Shown here: piece by piece, positions 1 to 10,440 of the stretch
Layout of the letters: each line of letters opens with the position of its first letter
How positions within the stretch are numbered: position 1 is the first letter of the stretch
Assembly (NCBI RefSeq): GCF_964204865.1
Contig: NC_135253.1
Span: 22,170,001-22,234,000, forward strand
Length of the DNA: 64,000 nt
Direction of reading: 5' to 3'
Source: Styela clava
Lineage: Eukaryota > Chordata > Ascidiacea > Stolidobranchia > Styelidae
Notes under the pieces: generated by a model
Database searches by the model: none
What the model saw: the letters and a program-made list of their open reading frames with translations, nothing else
Told to the model about the DNA's origin: nothing
Position numbers and translations under genes: made by a program

Positions 1-201
1 AACCTCTCGCAAATAACCATCCCTGCTTGGGATTCGAACTTGCAAACCCACGCAAGGTAATCAGAGGTGCGATGGCGAGCATAATCCAACGCCTAGAAGA
101 TGAGCACCACCTCCGAGGGGAGGACTCAAAATTCGAGCTATTGTATCTTCGAAATACTTATACGTGATGTTTGCGAATGAAGTAAGGAAATGATAAACCC
201 T
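1..201. repeat. Partial S1 spacer at window edge
   Basis: Right part of an S1 spacer, beginning at the conserved aacctctcgc block and running through the B-box module and shared core to the Val-U gene at 202. Confidence 0.85.
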
Positions 202-274
202 TGTTTCCGCCCGGGCTCGAACCGGGGACCTTTCGCGTGTAAAGCGAACGTGATAACCACTACACTACGGAAAC
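202..274 (-). tRNA. tRNA-Val-UAC
   Basis: Consensus Val-U body: 7-bp acceptor, T loop TTCGAGC, anticodon loop TTTACAC (anticodon UAC), A73. Pairing is complete in all four stems. Confidence 0.93.
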
Positions 275-579
275 GCTCGCCACTAGAAGGCAATTGATAA
301 AACTGTTCACTCTTGTTCATATAATACCCTCAAAAACTTCCGAGTTTCCAGTCGCAAGAATTTTCACAGACAGCCGTCACGCTTATCGGATTAAAAACCT
401 TGTTCCCATAAATCCACGCAAGGTAATCAGAGGTGCGATGGCGAGTGTATTCCAACGCCTAGAACGATGAGCAACACCTCCGAGGGGAGGACTCAAAATT
501 CGAGCTATTGTATGTTCTAAATACTTGTACGTGACGGTTGTCGTTACAAAAGAATTATGACAAAGTCAAATGGAGAGTT

Positions 580-652
580 TGTTTCCGCCCGGGCTCGAAC
601 CGGGGACCTTTCGCGTGTTAGGCGAACGTGATAACCACTACACTACGAAAAC
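580..652 (-). tRNA. tRNA-Val-AAC
   Basis: Val-A body with loop CTAACAC. Position 5 is T, giving a U-G wobble with 68 in the acceptor stem. Confidence 0.88.
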
Positions 653-904
653 TCCACGAGCCTAGGGGTGAATTTCTGCAATACATAATTCCCAAATTCC
701 CAAACCTCTCGCAAATAACCATCCCTGCTTGGGATTCGAACCTGCAAACCCACGCTAGGTAATCAGAGGTGCGATGGCGAGCATATTCCAACGCCTAGAA
801 CGATGAGCAACACCTCCGAGGGGAGGACTCAAAATTCGAGCTATTGTATCTTCGAAATACTTATACGTGATGTTTGCGAATGAAGTAAGGAAATGATAAA
901 CCCT

Positions 905-976
905 TGTTTCCGCCCGGGCTCGAACCGGGAACTTTCGCGTGTAAAGCGAACGTGATAACCACTACACTACGGAAAC
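905..976 (-). tRNA. tRNA-Val-UAC (72 nt)
   Basis: Val-U body with a one-base deletion leaving a 4-nt variable loop (AGTT). Stems remain paired. The same variant recurs at 2115. Confidence 0.85.
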
Positions 977-1281
977 GCTCGCCACTGGACGCCAATTGAT
1001 AAGACTGTTCACTCTTGTTTATATAATACCCTCAAAAACTTCCGATTTTCCAGTCGCAAGAATTTTCACAGACAGCCGTCACGCTTGGCGGATTAAAAAC
1101 CGTGTTCCCATAAACCCACGCAAGGTAATCAGAGGTGCGACGGCGAGTGTATTCCAACGCCTAGAACGATGAGCAACACTTCCGAGGGAAGGACTCAAAA
1201 TCCGAGCTATTGTATGTTCGAAATACTTATACGTGACGGTTGTCGATACAAAAGAATTATGACAAAGTCAAATGGAGGGTT

Positions 1282-1354
1282 TGTTTCCGCCCGGGCTCGA
1301 ACCGGGGACCTTTCGCGTGTTAGGCGAACGTGATAACCACTACACTACGGAAAC
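1282..1354 (-). tRNA. tRNA-Val-AAC
   Basis: Consensus Val-A body, loop CTAACAC. The right flank begins catacg rather than the usual tccacg or tacacg. Confidence 0.93.
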
Positions 1355-1448
1355 CATACGAGTCTAAAGGTGGATTTCTGCGATACATAATTCCCGAATT
1401 CTCAAACCTCTCGCAAATAACCATCCCCACGCAAGGTAATCAGCCAAG

Positions 1449-1484
1449 GTAAAGCGAACGTGATAACCACTACACTACGGAAAC
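1449..1484 (-). pseudogene. tRNA-Val-UAC 5' fragment
   Basis: Only body positions 1 to about 36 remain. The T arm and 3' acceptor strand are missing and replaced by S1 sequence (ccacgcaaggtaatcagcc). The fragment marks a recombination junction next to the 1210-bp repeat. Confidence 0.85.
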
Positions 1485-1789
1485 GCTCGCCACTGGACGC
1501 CAATTCGTAAGACTGTTCACTCTTGTTTATATAATACCCTCAAAAACTTCCGATTTTCCAGTCGCAAGAATTTTCACAGACAGCCGTCACGCTTGGCGGA
1601 TTAAAAACCGTGTTCCCATAAACCCACGCAAGGTAATCAGAGGTGCGACGGCGAGTGTATTCCAACGCCTAGAACGATGAGCAACACTTCCGAGGGAAGG
1701 ACTCAAAATCCGAGCTATTGTATGTTCTAAATACTTGTACGTGACGGTTGTCGATACAAAAGAGTTATGACAAAGTCAAATGGAGGGTT

Positions 1790-1862
1790 TGTTTCCGCCC
1801 GGGCTCGAACCGGGGACCTTTCCCGTGTTAGGCGAACGTGATAACCACTACACTACGAAAAC
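1790..1862 (-). tRNA. tRNA-Val-AAC, stem mismatch
   Basis: Val-A body. Position 5 T gives a wobble pair; position 40 C to G gives a G30-G40 mismatch in the anticodon stem. Copy of the gene at 580 (offset 1210). Confidence 0.75.
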
Positions 1863-2114
1863 TCCACGAGCCTAGGGGTGAATTTCTGCAATACATAATT
1901 CCCAAATTCCCAAACCTCTCGCAAATAACCATCCCTGATTGGGATTCGAACCTGCAAACCCACGCAAGGTAATCAGAGGTGCGATGGCGAGCATATTCCA
2001 ACGCCTAGAACGATGAGCAACACCTCCGAGGGGAGGACTCAAAATTCGAGCTATTGTATCTTCGAAATACTTATACGTGATGTTTGCGAATGAAGTAAGG
2101 AAATGATAAACCCT

Positions 2115-2186
2115 TGTTTCCGCCCGGGCTCGAACCGGGAACTTTCGCGTGTAAAGCGAACGTGATAACCACTACACTACGGAAAC
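2115..2186 (-). tRNA. tRNA-Val-UAC (72 nt)
   Basis: Same 4-nt variable-loop variant as at 905, offset 1210. Confidence 0.85.
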
Positions 2187-2491
2187 GCTCGCCACTGGAC
2201 GCCAATTGATAAGACTGTTCACTCTTGTTTATATAATACCCTCAAAAACTTCCGATTTTCCAGTCGCAAGAATTTTCACAGACAGCCGTCACGCTTGGCG
2301 GATTAAAAACCGTGTTCCCATAAACCCACGCAAGGTAATCAGAGGTGCGACGGCGAGTGTATTCCAACGCCTAGAACGATGAGCAACACTTCCGAGGGAA
2401 GGACTTAAAATCCGAGCTATTGTATGTTCGAAATACTTATACGTGACGGTTGTCGATACAAAAGAATTGTGACAAAGTCAAATGGAGGGTT

Positions 2492-2564
2492 TGTTTCCAC
2501 CCGGGCTCGAACTGGGGACCTTTCGCGTGTTAGGCGAACGTGATAACCACTACACTACGGAAAC
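2492..2564 (-). tRNA. tRNA-Val-AAC, chimeric flanks
   Basis: AAC body with the Val-A left flank but a Val-U-type right flank (gcttgccactgg). Position 66 T wobbles with G7. Position 52 A breaks a T-stem pair and the B box. Confidence 0.7.
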
Positions 2565-2652
2565 GCTTGCCACTGGCCGCCAATTCATAAGACTGTTCAC
2601 TCTTTTTTATATAATACCCTCAAAAACTTCCGAGTTTCCAGCCGCAAGAATT
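2565..2652. repeat. S2 spacer, left part, split by insertion
   Basis: S2 sequence up to gccgcaagaatt, where the retroelement inserted. S2 resumes at 3658. Confidence 0.9.
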
Positions 2653-3657
2653 GGATATTATTTTGACAATATCTATTTTTTCCTCTTCTGCTGCCAATAA
2701 GTGGTTATGTACCACCTAGAACACCAGCATAATTTGAATTTTCTGCTGTAACATCAATGTTTCACTTTTGCTCATGGTATTTCTTTGTGTGAGTGTGTAA
2801 TTGAGATTGCTTTCACTGTTTTAATAAATGATTTTACACCTCCATGTTGCCTGCCAATATTGACAGTGTTTGGATATTGTTTTGGTAAATAGTTCCAATG
2901 TATATAGCTTTTTTGTGTTTTTTCCTGTGTTACTAGTCACTATTTTCTTCTAACATTGTCACGCATTGTTAGGTATTTGTATTCACAGCTATTGTCACTC
3001 TATTTTTATTCCCATTATTCAAAACTTCATGCTGCTTTTCAACCATGTATTTATTTATCTGTCTTGCACATTTGATAGGTTTTTGGTGATATTTTGCATT
3101 TCTGACAGCGAGCGATGTCTCCCATAGATTTTGACTTGTTTATTTCTATGCTATATAGGAATCTCAGACCCAAAATATACAGAATTCGAGATCAGCATTA
3201 TTTATATATATTTACTGCAAGGCTAATCCTGGCGATTTCTCAGCTACCATAATCGTATACGAACATTTGAAACATCTATCAGAGACGGAGGAGGTCGTTG
3301 GGATTCTATTACATTTAATTTTATCTACCTGAATTTTGCTGTCTTATTTCAAGCGCAACACTTATTTTACTCCATGTAAATTATCCACTGATTCAAGCAA
3401 TTATTTGGCTTTTATCATTTTAAATTGAGTTATAAGAACTGCCCGATTTTGAATCGTGTCCATATTTTTTTGTATAATCGTATTATTTCTATTTTATTTT
3501 TTGGTGGGTGGGCACGTACTTGTACGTTTTTTAACTTTATTTTAAGTTATGCTCGCCTTCCAGGTATCTCTGTATTTGTTGTTTGTTTACTTTTTTGTAT
3601 TGTTCCGTTTTAGTCAGAGAGCCGAAATAAAATGATTGATTGATTGATTGATTGATT
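2653..3657 (+). mobile_element. Non-LTR retroelement 3' fragment
   Basis: About 1 kb of AT-rich sequence unlike anything else in the window. It ends in AATAAA (3626-3631) and then about six TGAT units. It sits precisely inside an S2 spacer and is flanked by GAATT at 2648-2652 and 3658-3662, a likely target-site duplication. No reverse transcriptase, endonuclease or long frame is visible; the longest frame (3425-3613, 62 codons) looks non-coding. A short tandem 3' repeat instead of poly-A is typical of RTE-like elements (inference). It may be a 5'-truncated LINE or a SINE using one. Confidence 0.75.
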
Positions 3658-3883
3658 GAATTTTCACAGACAGCCGTCACGCTTGGCTGATTAAAAACCG
3701 TGTTACCATAAACCCACGCAAGGTAATCAGAGGTGCGATGGCGAGCATAATCCAACGCCTAGAACGATGAGCAACACCTCCGAGGGAAGGACTGACTCAA
3801 AATCCGAGCTATTGTATATTCTAAATACTTGTACGAGACGGTTGTCGAGACAAAAGAATTATGACAAAGTCAAATGGAGGGTT
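3658..3883. repeat. S2 spacer, right part
   Basis: S2 resumes with gaattttcacagacagccg and runs through the shared core to the Val-A gene at 3884. Confidence 0.9.
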
Positions 3884-3956
3884 TGTTTCCGCCCGGGCTC
3901 GAACCGGGGACCTTTCGCGTGTTAGGCGAACGTGATAACCACTACACTACGGAAAC
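3884..3956 (-). tRNA. tRNA-Val-AAC, chimeric flanks
   Basis: Consensus Val-A body. Left flank is the Val-A type, right flank the Val-U type (gctcgccactag), implying a crossover inside the tRNA. Confidence 0.92.
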
Positions 3957-4261
3957 GCTCGCCACTAGACGGCAATTGATAAGACTGTTCACTCTTGTTT
4001 ATATAATACCCTCAAAAACTTTCGAGTTTCCAGTCGCAAGAATTTTCACAGACAGCCGTCACGCTTGGCGGATTAAAAACCTTGTTCCCATAAACCCACG
4101 CAAGGTAATCAGAGGTGCGATGGCGAGTGTATTCCAACGCCTAGAACGATGAGCAACACCTCCGAGGGGAGGACTCAAAATCCGAGCTATTGCATGTTCT
4201 AAATACTTGTACGTGACGGTTGTCGTTACAAAAGAATTATGACAAAGTCAAATGGAGGGTT

Positions 4262-4334
4262 TGTTTCCGCCCGGGCTCGAACCGGGGACCTTTCGCGTGT
4301 TATGCGAACGTGATAACCACTACACTACGGAAAC
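4262..4334 (-). tRNA. tRNA-Val-AAC
   Basis: Val-A body with loop ATAACAC (position 32 C to A). Stems intact. Confidence 0.88.
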
Positions 4335-4586
4335 CATTCGAGCCTAGGGATGGATTTCTGCGATACATAATTCCCAAATTTCCAAACCTCTCGCAAATAA
4401 CCATCCCTGCTTGGAATTCGAACCTGCAAACCCACGCAAGGTAATCAGAGCTGCGATGGCGAGCGTATTCCAACGCCTAAATCGATGAGTAACACCTCCG
4501 AGGTGAAGACTCAAAATTCGAGCTATTGTATCTTTGAAATACTTATACGTGATGTTTGTGAATTAAGTAAGGAAATAATAAAACCT

Positions 4587-4659
4587 TGTTTCCGCCCGGG
4601 CTCGAACCGGGGACCTTTCGCGTGTAAAGCGAACGTGATAACCACTACACTACGGAAAC
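4587..4659 (-). tRNA. tRNA-Val-UAC
   Basis: Consensus Val-U body. Confidence 0.93.
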
Positions 4660-4968
4660 GCTCGCCACTGGCCGCCAATTCATAAGACTGTTCACTCTTT
4701 TTTATATAATACCCTCAAAAACTTCCGAGTTTCCAGCCGCAAGAATTTTCACAGACAGCCGTCACGCTTGGCGGATTAAAAACCGTGTTACCATAAACCC
4801 ACGCAAGGTAATCAGAGGTGCGATGGCGAGTGTATTCCAACGCCTAGAACGATGAGCAACACTTCCGAGGGGAGGACTGACTCAAAATCCGAGCTATTGT
4901 ATGTTCTAAATACTTGTACGTGACGGTTGTCGATACAAAAGAATTATGACAAAGTCAAATGGAGGGTT

Positions 4969-5041
4969 TGTTTCTGCCCGGGCTTGAACCGGGGACCTTT
5001 CGCGTGTTAGGCGAACGTGATAACCACTACACTACGGAAAC
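4969..5041 (-). tRNA. tRNA-Val-AAC, acceptor mismatch
   Basis: Position 67 G to A gives a C6-A67 mismatch. T-loop G57 to A. Same variant at 6235 (offset 1266). Confidence 0.75.
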
Positions 5042-5293
5042 TACACGAGCCTAGGGGTGGATTTCTGCGATACATAATTCCCGAATTCTCAAACCTCTCG
5101 CAAATAACCATCCCTGCTTGGGATTCGAACCTGCAAACCCATGCAAGGTAATCAGAGATGCGATGGCGAGCATATTCCAACGCCTAGAACGATGAGCAAC
5201 ACCTCCGAGGGAAGGACTCCAAATTCGAGCTATTGTATCTTCGAAATACTTATACGTGATGTTTGCGAATGAAGTAAGGAAATGATAAACCCT

Positions 5294-5365
5294 TGTTTCC
5301 GCCCGGGCTCGAACCGGGACCTTTCGCGTGTAAAGCAAACGTGATAACCACTACACTACGGAAAA
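5294..5365 (-). tRNA. tRNA-Val-UAC, defective
   Basis: One-base deletion in the C run between variable loop and T stem. Position 1 G to T breaks the 1-72 pair. Position 29 T gives a wobble. Probably a pseudogene. Confidence 0.6.
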
Positions 5366-5856
5366 GCTCGCTACTGGACGCCAATTGATAAGACTGTTCA
5401 CTCTTGTTTATATAATACCCTCAAAAACTTCCGAGTTTCCAGTCGCAAGAATTTTCACAGACAGCCGTCACGCTTGGCGGATTAAAAACCTTGTTCCCAT
5501 AAACCCACGCAAGGTAATCAGAGGTGCGATGGCGAGTATATTCCAACGCCTAGAACGATGCGCAACACCTCCGAGGGGAGGACAAATCCGAGCTATTGTA
5601 TGTTCTAAATACTTGTACGTGACGGTTGTCGGATACATAATCCCCAAATTTCCAAACCTCTCGCAAATAACCATTCCTGCTTGGAATTCGAACCTGCAAA
5701 CCCACGCAAGGTAATCAGAGGTGCGTTGGCGAGCGTATTCCAACGCCTAGAACGATGAGTAACACCTCCGAGGTGAGGACTCAAAATTCGAGCTATTGTA
5801 TCTTTGAAATACTTATACGTGATGTTTGTGAATGAAGTAAGGAAATAATAAACCCT
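5366..5856. repeat. S2/S1 fused spacer lacking Val-A
   Basis: S2 from 5366 to the gacggttgtcg block near 5632, then directly S1 from gatacataat. The Val-A gene and its near flanks are absent. The shared CGATAC motif suggests a microhomology deletion. The same junction recurs near 6948. Confidence 0.85.
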
Positions 5857-5929
5857 TGTTTCCGCCCGGGCTCGAACCGGGGACCTTTCGCGTGTAAAGC
5901 GAACGTGATAACCACTACACTACGGAAAC
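5857..5929 (-). tRNA. tRNA-Val-UAC
   Basis: Consensus Val-U body. Confidence 0.93.
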
Positions 5930-6234
5930 TCTCGCCACTGGACGCAAATTCCTAAGACTGTTCACTCTATTTTATATAATACCCTCAAAAACTTCCGAGT
6001 TTCCAGCCGCAAGAATTTTCACAGACAGCCGTCACGCTTGGCGGATTAAAAACCGTGTTACCATAAACCCACGCAAGGTAATCAGAGGTGCTATGGCGAG
6101 TGTATTCCAACGCCTAGAACGATGAGCAACACTTCCGAGGGGAGGACTCAAAATTCGAGCTATTGTATGTTCTAAATACTTGTACGTGACGGTTGTCGAT
6201 ACAAAAGAATTATGACAAAGTCAAATGGAGGGTT

Positions 6235-6307
6235 TGTTTCTGCCCGGGCTTGAACCGGGGACCTTTCGCGTGTTAGGCGAACGTGATAACCACTACACTA
6301 CGGAAAC
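6235..6307 (-). tRNA. tRNA-Val-AAC, acceptor mismatch
   Basis: Copy of the gene at 4969 with C6-A67 mismatch and A57. Confidence 0.75.
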
Positions 6308-6559
6308 TACACGAGCCTAGGGGTGGATTTCTGCGATACATAATTCCCGAATTCTCAAACCTCTCGCAAATAACCATCCCTGCTTGGGATTCGAACCTGC
6401 AAACCCATGCAAGGTAATCAGAGATGCGATGGCGAGCATATTCCAACGCCTAGAACGATGAGCAACACCTCCGAGGGAAGGACTCAAAATTCGAGCTATT
6501 GTATCTTCGAAATACTTATACGTGATGTTTGCGAATGAAGTAAGGAAATGATAAACCCT

Positions 6560-6598
6560 TGTTTCCGCCCGGGCTCGAACCGGGGACCTTTCGCGTGT

Positions 6599-6642
<44 letters not shown>

Positions 6643-6680
6643 GTGTAAAGCAAACGTGATAACCACTACACTACGGAAAC
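6560..6680 (-). pseudogene. tRNA-Val-UAC split by poly-T
   Basis: A run of 39 T (6602-6640 on +, poly-A on the tRNA strand) interrupts the gene at the anticodon loop. GCGTGTAAA is present on both sides (6593-6601 and 6641-6649). This looks like insertion of a poly-A tail with a 9-bp target-site duplication. The 39 T on the template side would be A in the transcript, so it is not a terminator. Confidence 0.85.
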
Positions 6681-7171
6681 GCTCGCCACTGGACGCCAAT
6701 TGATAAGACTGTTCACTCTTGTTTATATAATACCCTCAAAAACTTCCGAGTTTCCAGTCGCAAGAATTTTCACAGACAGCCGTCACGCTTGGCGGATTAA
6801 AAACCTTGTTCCCATAAACCCACGCAAGGTAATCAGAGGTGCGATGGCGAGTATATTCCAACGCCTAGAACGATGAGCAACACCTCCGAGGGGAGGACAA
6901 ATCCGAGCTATTGTATGTTCTAAATACTTGTACGTGACGGTTGTCGGATACATAATCCCCAAATTTCCAAACCTCTCGCAAATAACCATTCCTGCTTGGA
7001 ATTCGAACCTGCAAACCCACGCAAGGTAATCAGAGGTGCGATGGCGAGCGTATTCCAACGCCTAGAACGATGAGTAACACCTCCGAGGTGAGGACTCAAA
7101 ATTCGAGCTATTGTATCTTTGAAATACTTATACGTGATGTTTGTGAATGAAGTTAGGAAATAATAAACCCT
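6681..7171. repeat. S2/S1 fused spacer lacking Val-A
   Basis: Second copy of the fused spacer seen at 5366-5856, with the same junction (gttgtcggatacataatc) near 6948. Confidence 0.85.
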
Positions 7172-7244
7172 TGTTTCCGCCCGGGCTCGAACCGGGGACC
7201 TTTCGCGTGTAAAGCGAACGTGATAACCACTACACTACGGAAAC
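7172..7244 (-). tRNA. tRNA-Val-UAC
   Basis: Consensus Val-U body. Confidence 0.93.
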
Positions 7245-7548
7245 TCTCGCCACTGGATGCCAATTCATAAGACTGTTCACTCTTTTTTATATAATACCCT
7301 CAAAAACTTCCGAGTTTCCAGCCGCAAGAATTTTCACAGACAGCCGTCACGCTTGGCGGATTAAAAACCGTGTTACCATAAACCCACGCAAGGTAATCGG
7401 AGGTGCTATGGCGAGTGTATTCCAACGCCTAGAACGATGAGAACACTTCCGAGGGGAGGACTCAAAATTCGAGCTATTGTATGTTCTAAATACTTATACG
7501 TGACGGTTGTCGAAACAAAAGAATTATGAAAAAGTCAAATGGAGGGTT

Positions 7549-7621
7549 TGTTTCCGCCCGGGCTCGAACCGGGGACCTTTAGCGTGTTAGGCGAACGTGA
7601 TAACCGCTACACTACGGAAAC
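7549..7621 (-). tRNA. tRNA-Val-AAC, stem mismatch
   Basis: Position 41 G to T mismatches C29 in the anticodon stem. D-loop position 16 is C. Confidence 0.7.
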
Positions 7622-7873
7622 TCCACGAGCCTAGGGGTGGATTTCTGCGATACATAATTCCCAAATTCCCAAACTTCTCGCAAATATCCATCCCTGCTTG
7701 GGATTCGAACCTGCAAGCCCACGCAAGGTAATCAGAGGTGCGATGGCGAGCATATTCCAACGCCTAGAACGATGAGCAACACCTCCGAGGGGAGGACTCA
7801 AAATTCGAGCTATTGTATCTTCGAAATAATTATACGTGATGTTTGTGAATGAAGTAAGGAAATGATAAACCTT

Positions 7874-7945
7874 TGTTTGGGCCGGGCTCGAACCGGGGAC
7901 TTTTCGCGTGTAATGCGTACGTGATAACCACTACACAACGGAAAC
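7874..7945 (-). pseudogene. tRNA-Val-UAC, broken acceptor
   Basis: The 3' acceptor strand carries a deletion and changes (+ strand gtttgggccggg for gtttccgcccggg), so it no longer pairs with GTTTCCG. Position 9 T, position 28 A and loop ATTACAC add further decay. Confidence 0.75.
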
Positions 7946-8250
7946 GCTCACCACTGGACGGCAATTGATAAGACTGATCACTCTTGTTTATATAATACCC
8001 TCAAAAACTTCCGAGTTTCCAGTCGCAACAATTTTCACAGACAGCCTTCACGCTTGGCGGATTAAAAACCGTGTTACCATAAACCCACGCAAGGTAATCA
8101 GAGGTGCGATGGCAGGTGTATTCCAACGCCTAGAATGATGAGCAACACTTCCGAGGGGAAGACTCAAAATCCGAGCTATTGTATGTTTGAAATACTTATA
8201 CGTGCCGGTTGTCGATACAAAATAATTATGACAAAGTCAAGTGGAGGGTT

Positions 8251-8323
8251 TGTTTCCGCCCGGGCTCGAACCGGGGACCTTTCGCGTGTTAGGCGAACGT
8301 GATAACCACTACACTACGGAAAC
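8251..8323 (-). tRNA. tRNA-Val-AAC
   Basis: Consensus Val-A body. Confidence 0.93.
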
Positions 8324-8590
8324 TCCACGAGCCTAGGGGTGGATTTCTGCGATACATAATTCCCAAATTTCCAAACTTCTCGCAAATATCCATCCCTGCT
8401 TGGGATTCGAACCTGCAAACCCACGCAAGGTAATCAGAGGTGCGATGGCGAGCGTATTCCAACGCCTAGAACGATGAGCAACACCTCCGAGGGGAGGACT
8501 GACTCAAAATCCGAGCTATTGTATGTTCTAAATACTTGTACGTGACGGTTGTCGATACAAAAGAATTATGACAAAGTCAAATGGAGGGTT

Positions 8591-8663
8591 TGTTTCCGCC
8601 CGGGCTCGAACCGGGGACCTTTCGCGTGTTAGGCGAACGTGATAACCACTACACTACGGAAAC
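8591..8663 (-). tRNA. tRNA-Val-AAC
   Basis: Consensus Val-A body directly following another Val-A. The spacer 8324-8590 begins as S1 and ends as S2, crossing over in the shared core, so a Val-U gene was lost. Confidence 0.93.
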
Positions 8664-8915
8664 TACACGAGCCTAGGGATGGATTTCTGCGATACATAAT
8701 TCCCAAATTTCCAAACCTCTCGCAAATATTCATCCCTGCTTGGAATTCGAACCTGCAAACCCACGCAAGGTAATCAGAGGTGCGATGGCGAGCGTATTCC
8801 AACGCCTAGAACGATGAGTAACACCTCCGAGGTGAGGACTCAAAATTCGAGCTATTGTATCTTTGAAATACTTATACGTGATGTTTGTGAATGAAGTAAG
8901 GAAATAATAAACCCT

Positions 8916-8988
8916 TGTTTCCGCCCGGGCTCGAACTGGGGACCTTTCGCGTGTAAAGCGAACGTGATAACCACTACACTACGGGAAC
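8916..8988 (-). tRNA. tRNA-Val-UAC, mismatches
   Basis: Position 4 T to C (C4-A69 mismatch) and position 52 A (T-stem and B-box change). Confidence 0.65.
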
Positions 8989-9297
8989 GCTCGCCACTGG
9001 ACGCCAATTCATAAGACTGTTCACTCTTTTTTATATAATACCCTCAAAAACTTCCGAGTTTCCAGCCGCAAGAATTTTCACAGACAGCCGTCACGCTTGG
9101 CAAATTAAAAACCGTGTTACCATAAACCCACGCAAGGTAATCAGAGGTGCGATGGCGAGTGTATTCCAACGCCTAGAACGATGAGCAACACTTCCGAGGG
9201 GAGGACTGACTCAAAATCCGAGCTATTGTATGTTCTAAATACTTGTACGTGACGGTTGTCGATACAAAAGAATTATGACAAAGTCAAATGGAGGGTT

Positions 9298-9370
9298 TGT
9301 TTCCGCCCGGGCTCGAACCGGGGACCTTTCGCGTGTTAGGCGAACGTGATAACCACTACACTACGGAAAC
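9298..9370 (-). tRNA. tRNA-Val-AAC, chimeric flanks
   Basis: Consensus Val-A body. Val-A left flank, Val-U right flank (gctcgccactgg). Confidence 0.92.
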
Positions 9371-9679
9371 GCTCGCCACTGGACGCCAATTCATAAGACT
9401 GTTCACTCTTTTTTATATAATACCCTCAAAAACTTCCGAGTTTCCAGCCGCAAGAATTTTCACAGACAGCCGTCACGCTTGGCGGATTAAAAACCGTGTT
9501 ACCATAAACCCACGCAATGTAATCAGAGGTGCTATGGCGAGTGTATTCCAACGCCCAGAACGATGAGCAACACTTCCGAAGGGAGGACTGACTCAAAATC
9601 CGAGCTATTGTATGTTCTAAATACTTGTACGTGACGGTTGTCGATACAAAAGAATTATGACAAAGTCAAATGGAGGGTT

Positions 9680-9752
9680 TGTTCACGCCCGGGCTCGAAC
9701 CGGGGACCTTTCGCGTGTTAGGCGAACGTGATAACCACTACACTAGGGAAAC
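9680..9752 (-). pseudogene. tRNA-Val-AAC, decayed acceptor
   Basis: Position 7 C (C7-C66) and position 68 T (C5-T68) leave two mismatches in the acceptor stem. The rest of the body is intact. Confidence 0.6.
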
Positions 9753-10004
9753 TAAACGAGCCTAGGGGTGGATTTCTGCGATACATATTTTCTAAATTTC
9801 CAAACCTCTCGCAAATAACCATCCCTGCTTGGGATTCGAACCTGCAAATCCACGCAAGGTAATCGGAGGTGCGATGGCGAGCGTATTTCAACGCCTAGAA
9901 CGATGAGTAACACCTCCGAGGGGAGGACTCAAAATTCGAGCTATTGTATCTTTGAAATACTTATAAGTGATATTTGTAAATGAAGTAAGGAAATAATAAA
10001 ACCT

Positions 10005-10077
10005 TGTTTCCGCCCGGGCTCGAAACGGGGACCTTTCGCGTGTAAAGCGAACGTGATAACCACTACACTACGGAAAC
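10005..10077 (-). tRNA. tRNA-Val-UAC, T-stem mismatch
   Basis: Position 53 G to T breaks the T-stem closing pair and the second G of the B box. Confidence 0.65.
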
Positions 10078-10185
10078 GCTCGCCACTAGACGGCAATTGA
10101 TAAGACTGTTCACTCTTGTTTATATAATACCCTCAAAAACTTCCGAGTTTCCAGTCGCAAGAATTTTCACAGACAGCCTTCACGC

Positions 10186-10440
10186 GGATATTTGCGAGAA
10201 GTTTGGGAATTTGGGAATTATGTATCGCAGAAATCCACCCCTAGGCTCGTGGAGTTTCCGTAGTGTAGCGGTTATCACGTTCGCCTAACACGCGAAAGGT
10301 CCCCGGTTCGAGCCCGGGCGGAAACAAACCCTCCATTTGACTTTGTCATAATTCTTTTGTATCGACAACCGGCACGAATAAGTATTTCAAACATACAATA
10401 GCTCGGATTTTGAGTCAGTCCTCCCCTCGGAAGTGTTGCT
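10186..10440. other. Inverted array segment
   Basis: About 255 bp of S1-left, Val-A and S2-right sequence lies reverse-complemented relative to the rest of the array. The left edge follows cagccttcacgc; the right edge follows ctcggaagtgttgct, after which S1 resumes at agggatggattt. Confidence 0.9.
10254..10326 (+). tRNA. tRNA-Val-AAC (inverted)
   Basis: The only plus-strand tRNA in the window. Complete Val-A body with D-loop position 16 C and A73. Stems paired. Confidence 0.92.

Noticed and set aside
2482-2700. Recurring short frames such as those starting MEGLFPPGLEPGTFRV
   Set aside because: They translate the tRNA-Val body and flanks in the plus direction. They recur with each unit, shift with indels and have no protein-like conservation.
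3425-3613. 62-codon frame in the retroelement as a reverse transcriptase remnant
   Set aside because: No RT or endonuclease motif is visible, and the AT-rich composition fits a 3' untranslated tail.
3632-3658. TGATTGATTG tract as a telomere-like or stand-alone microsatellite
   Set aside because: It directly follows AATAAA and borders the target-site duplication, so it is better read as the 3' tail of the inserted element.
6602-6640. T39 as a Pol III terminator
   Set aside because: The tRNA lies on the minus strand, where this run is poly-A, so it cannot terminate that transcript.
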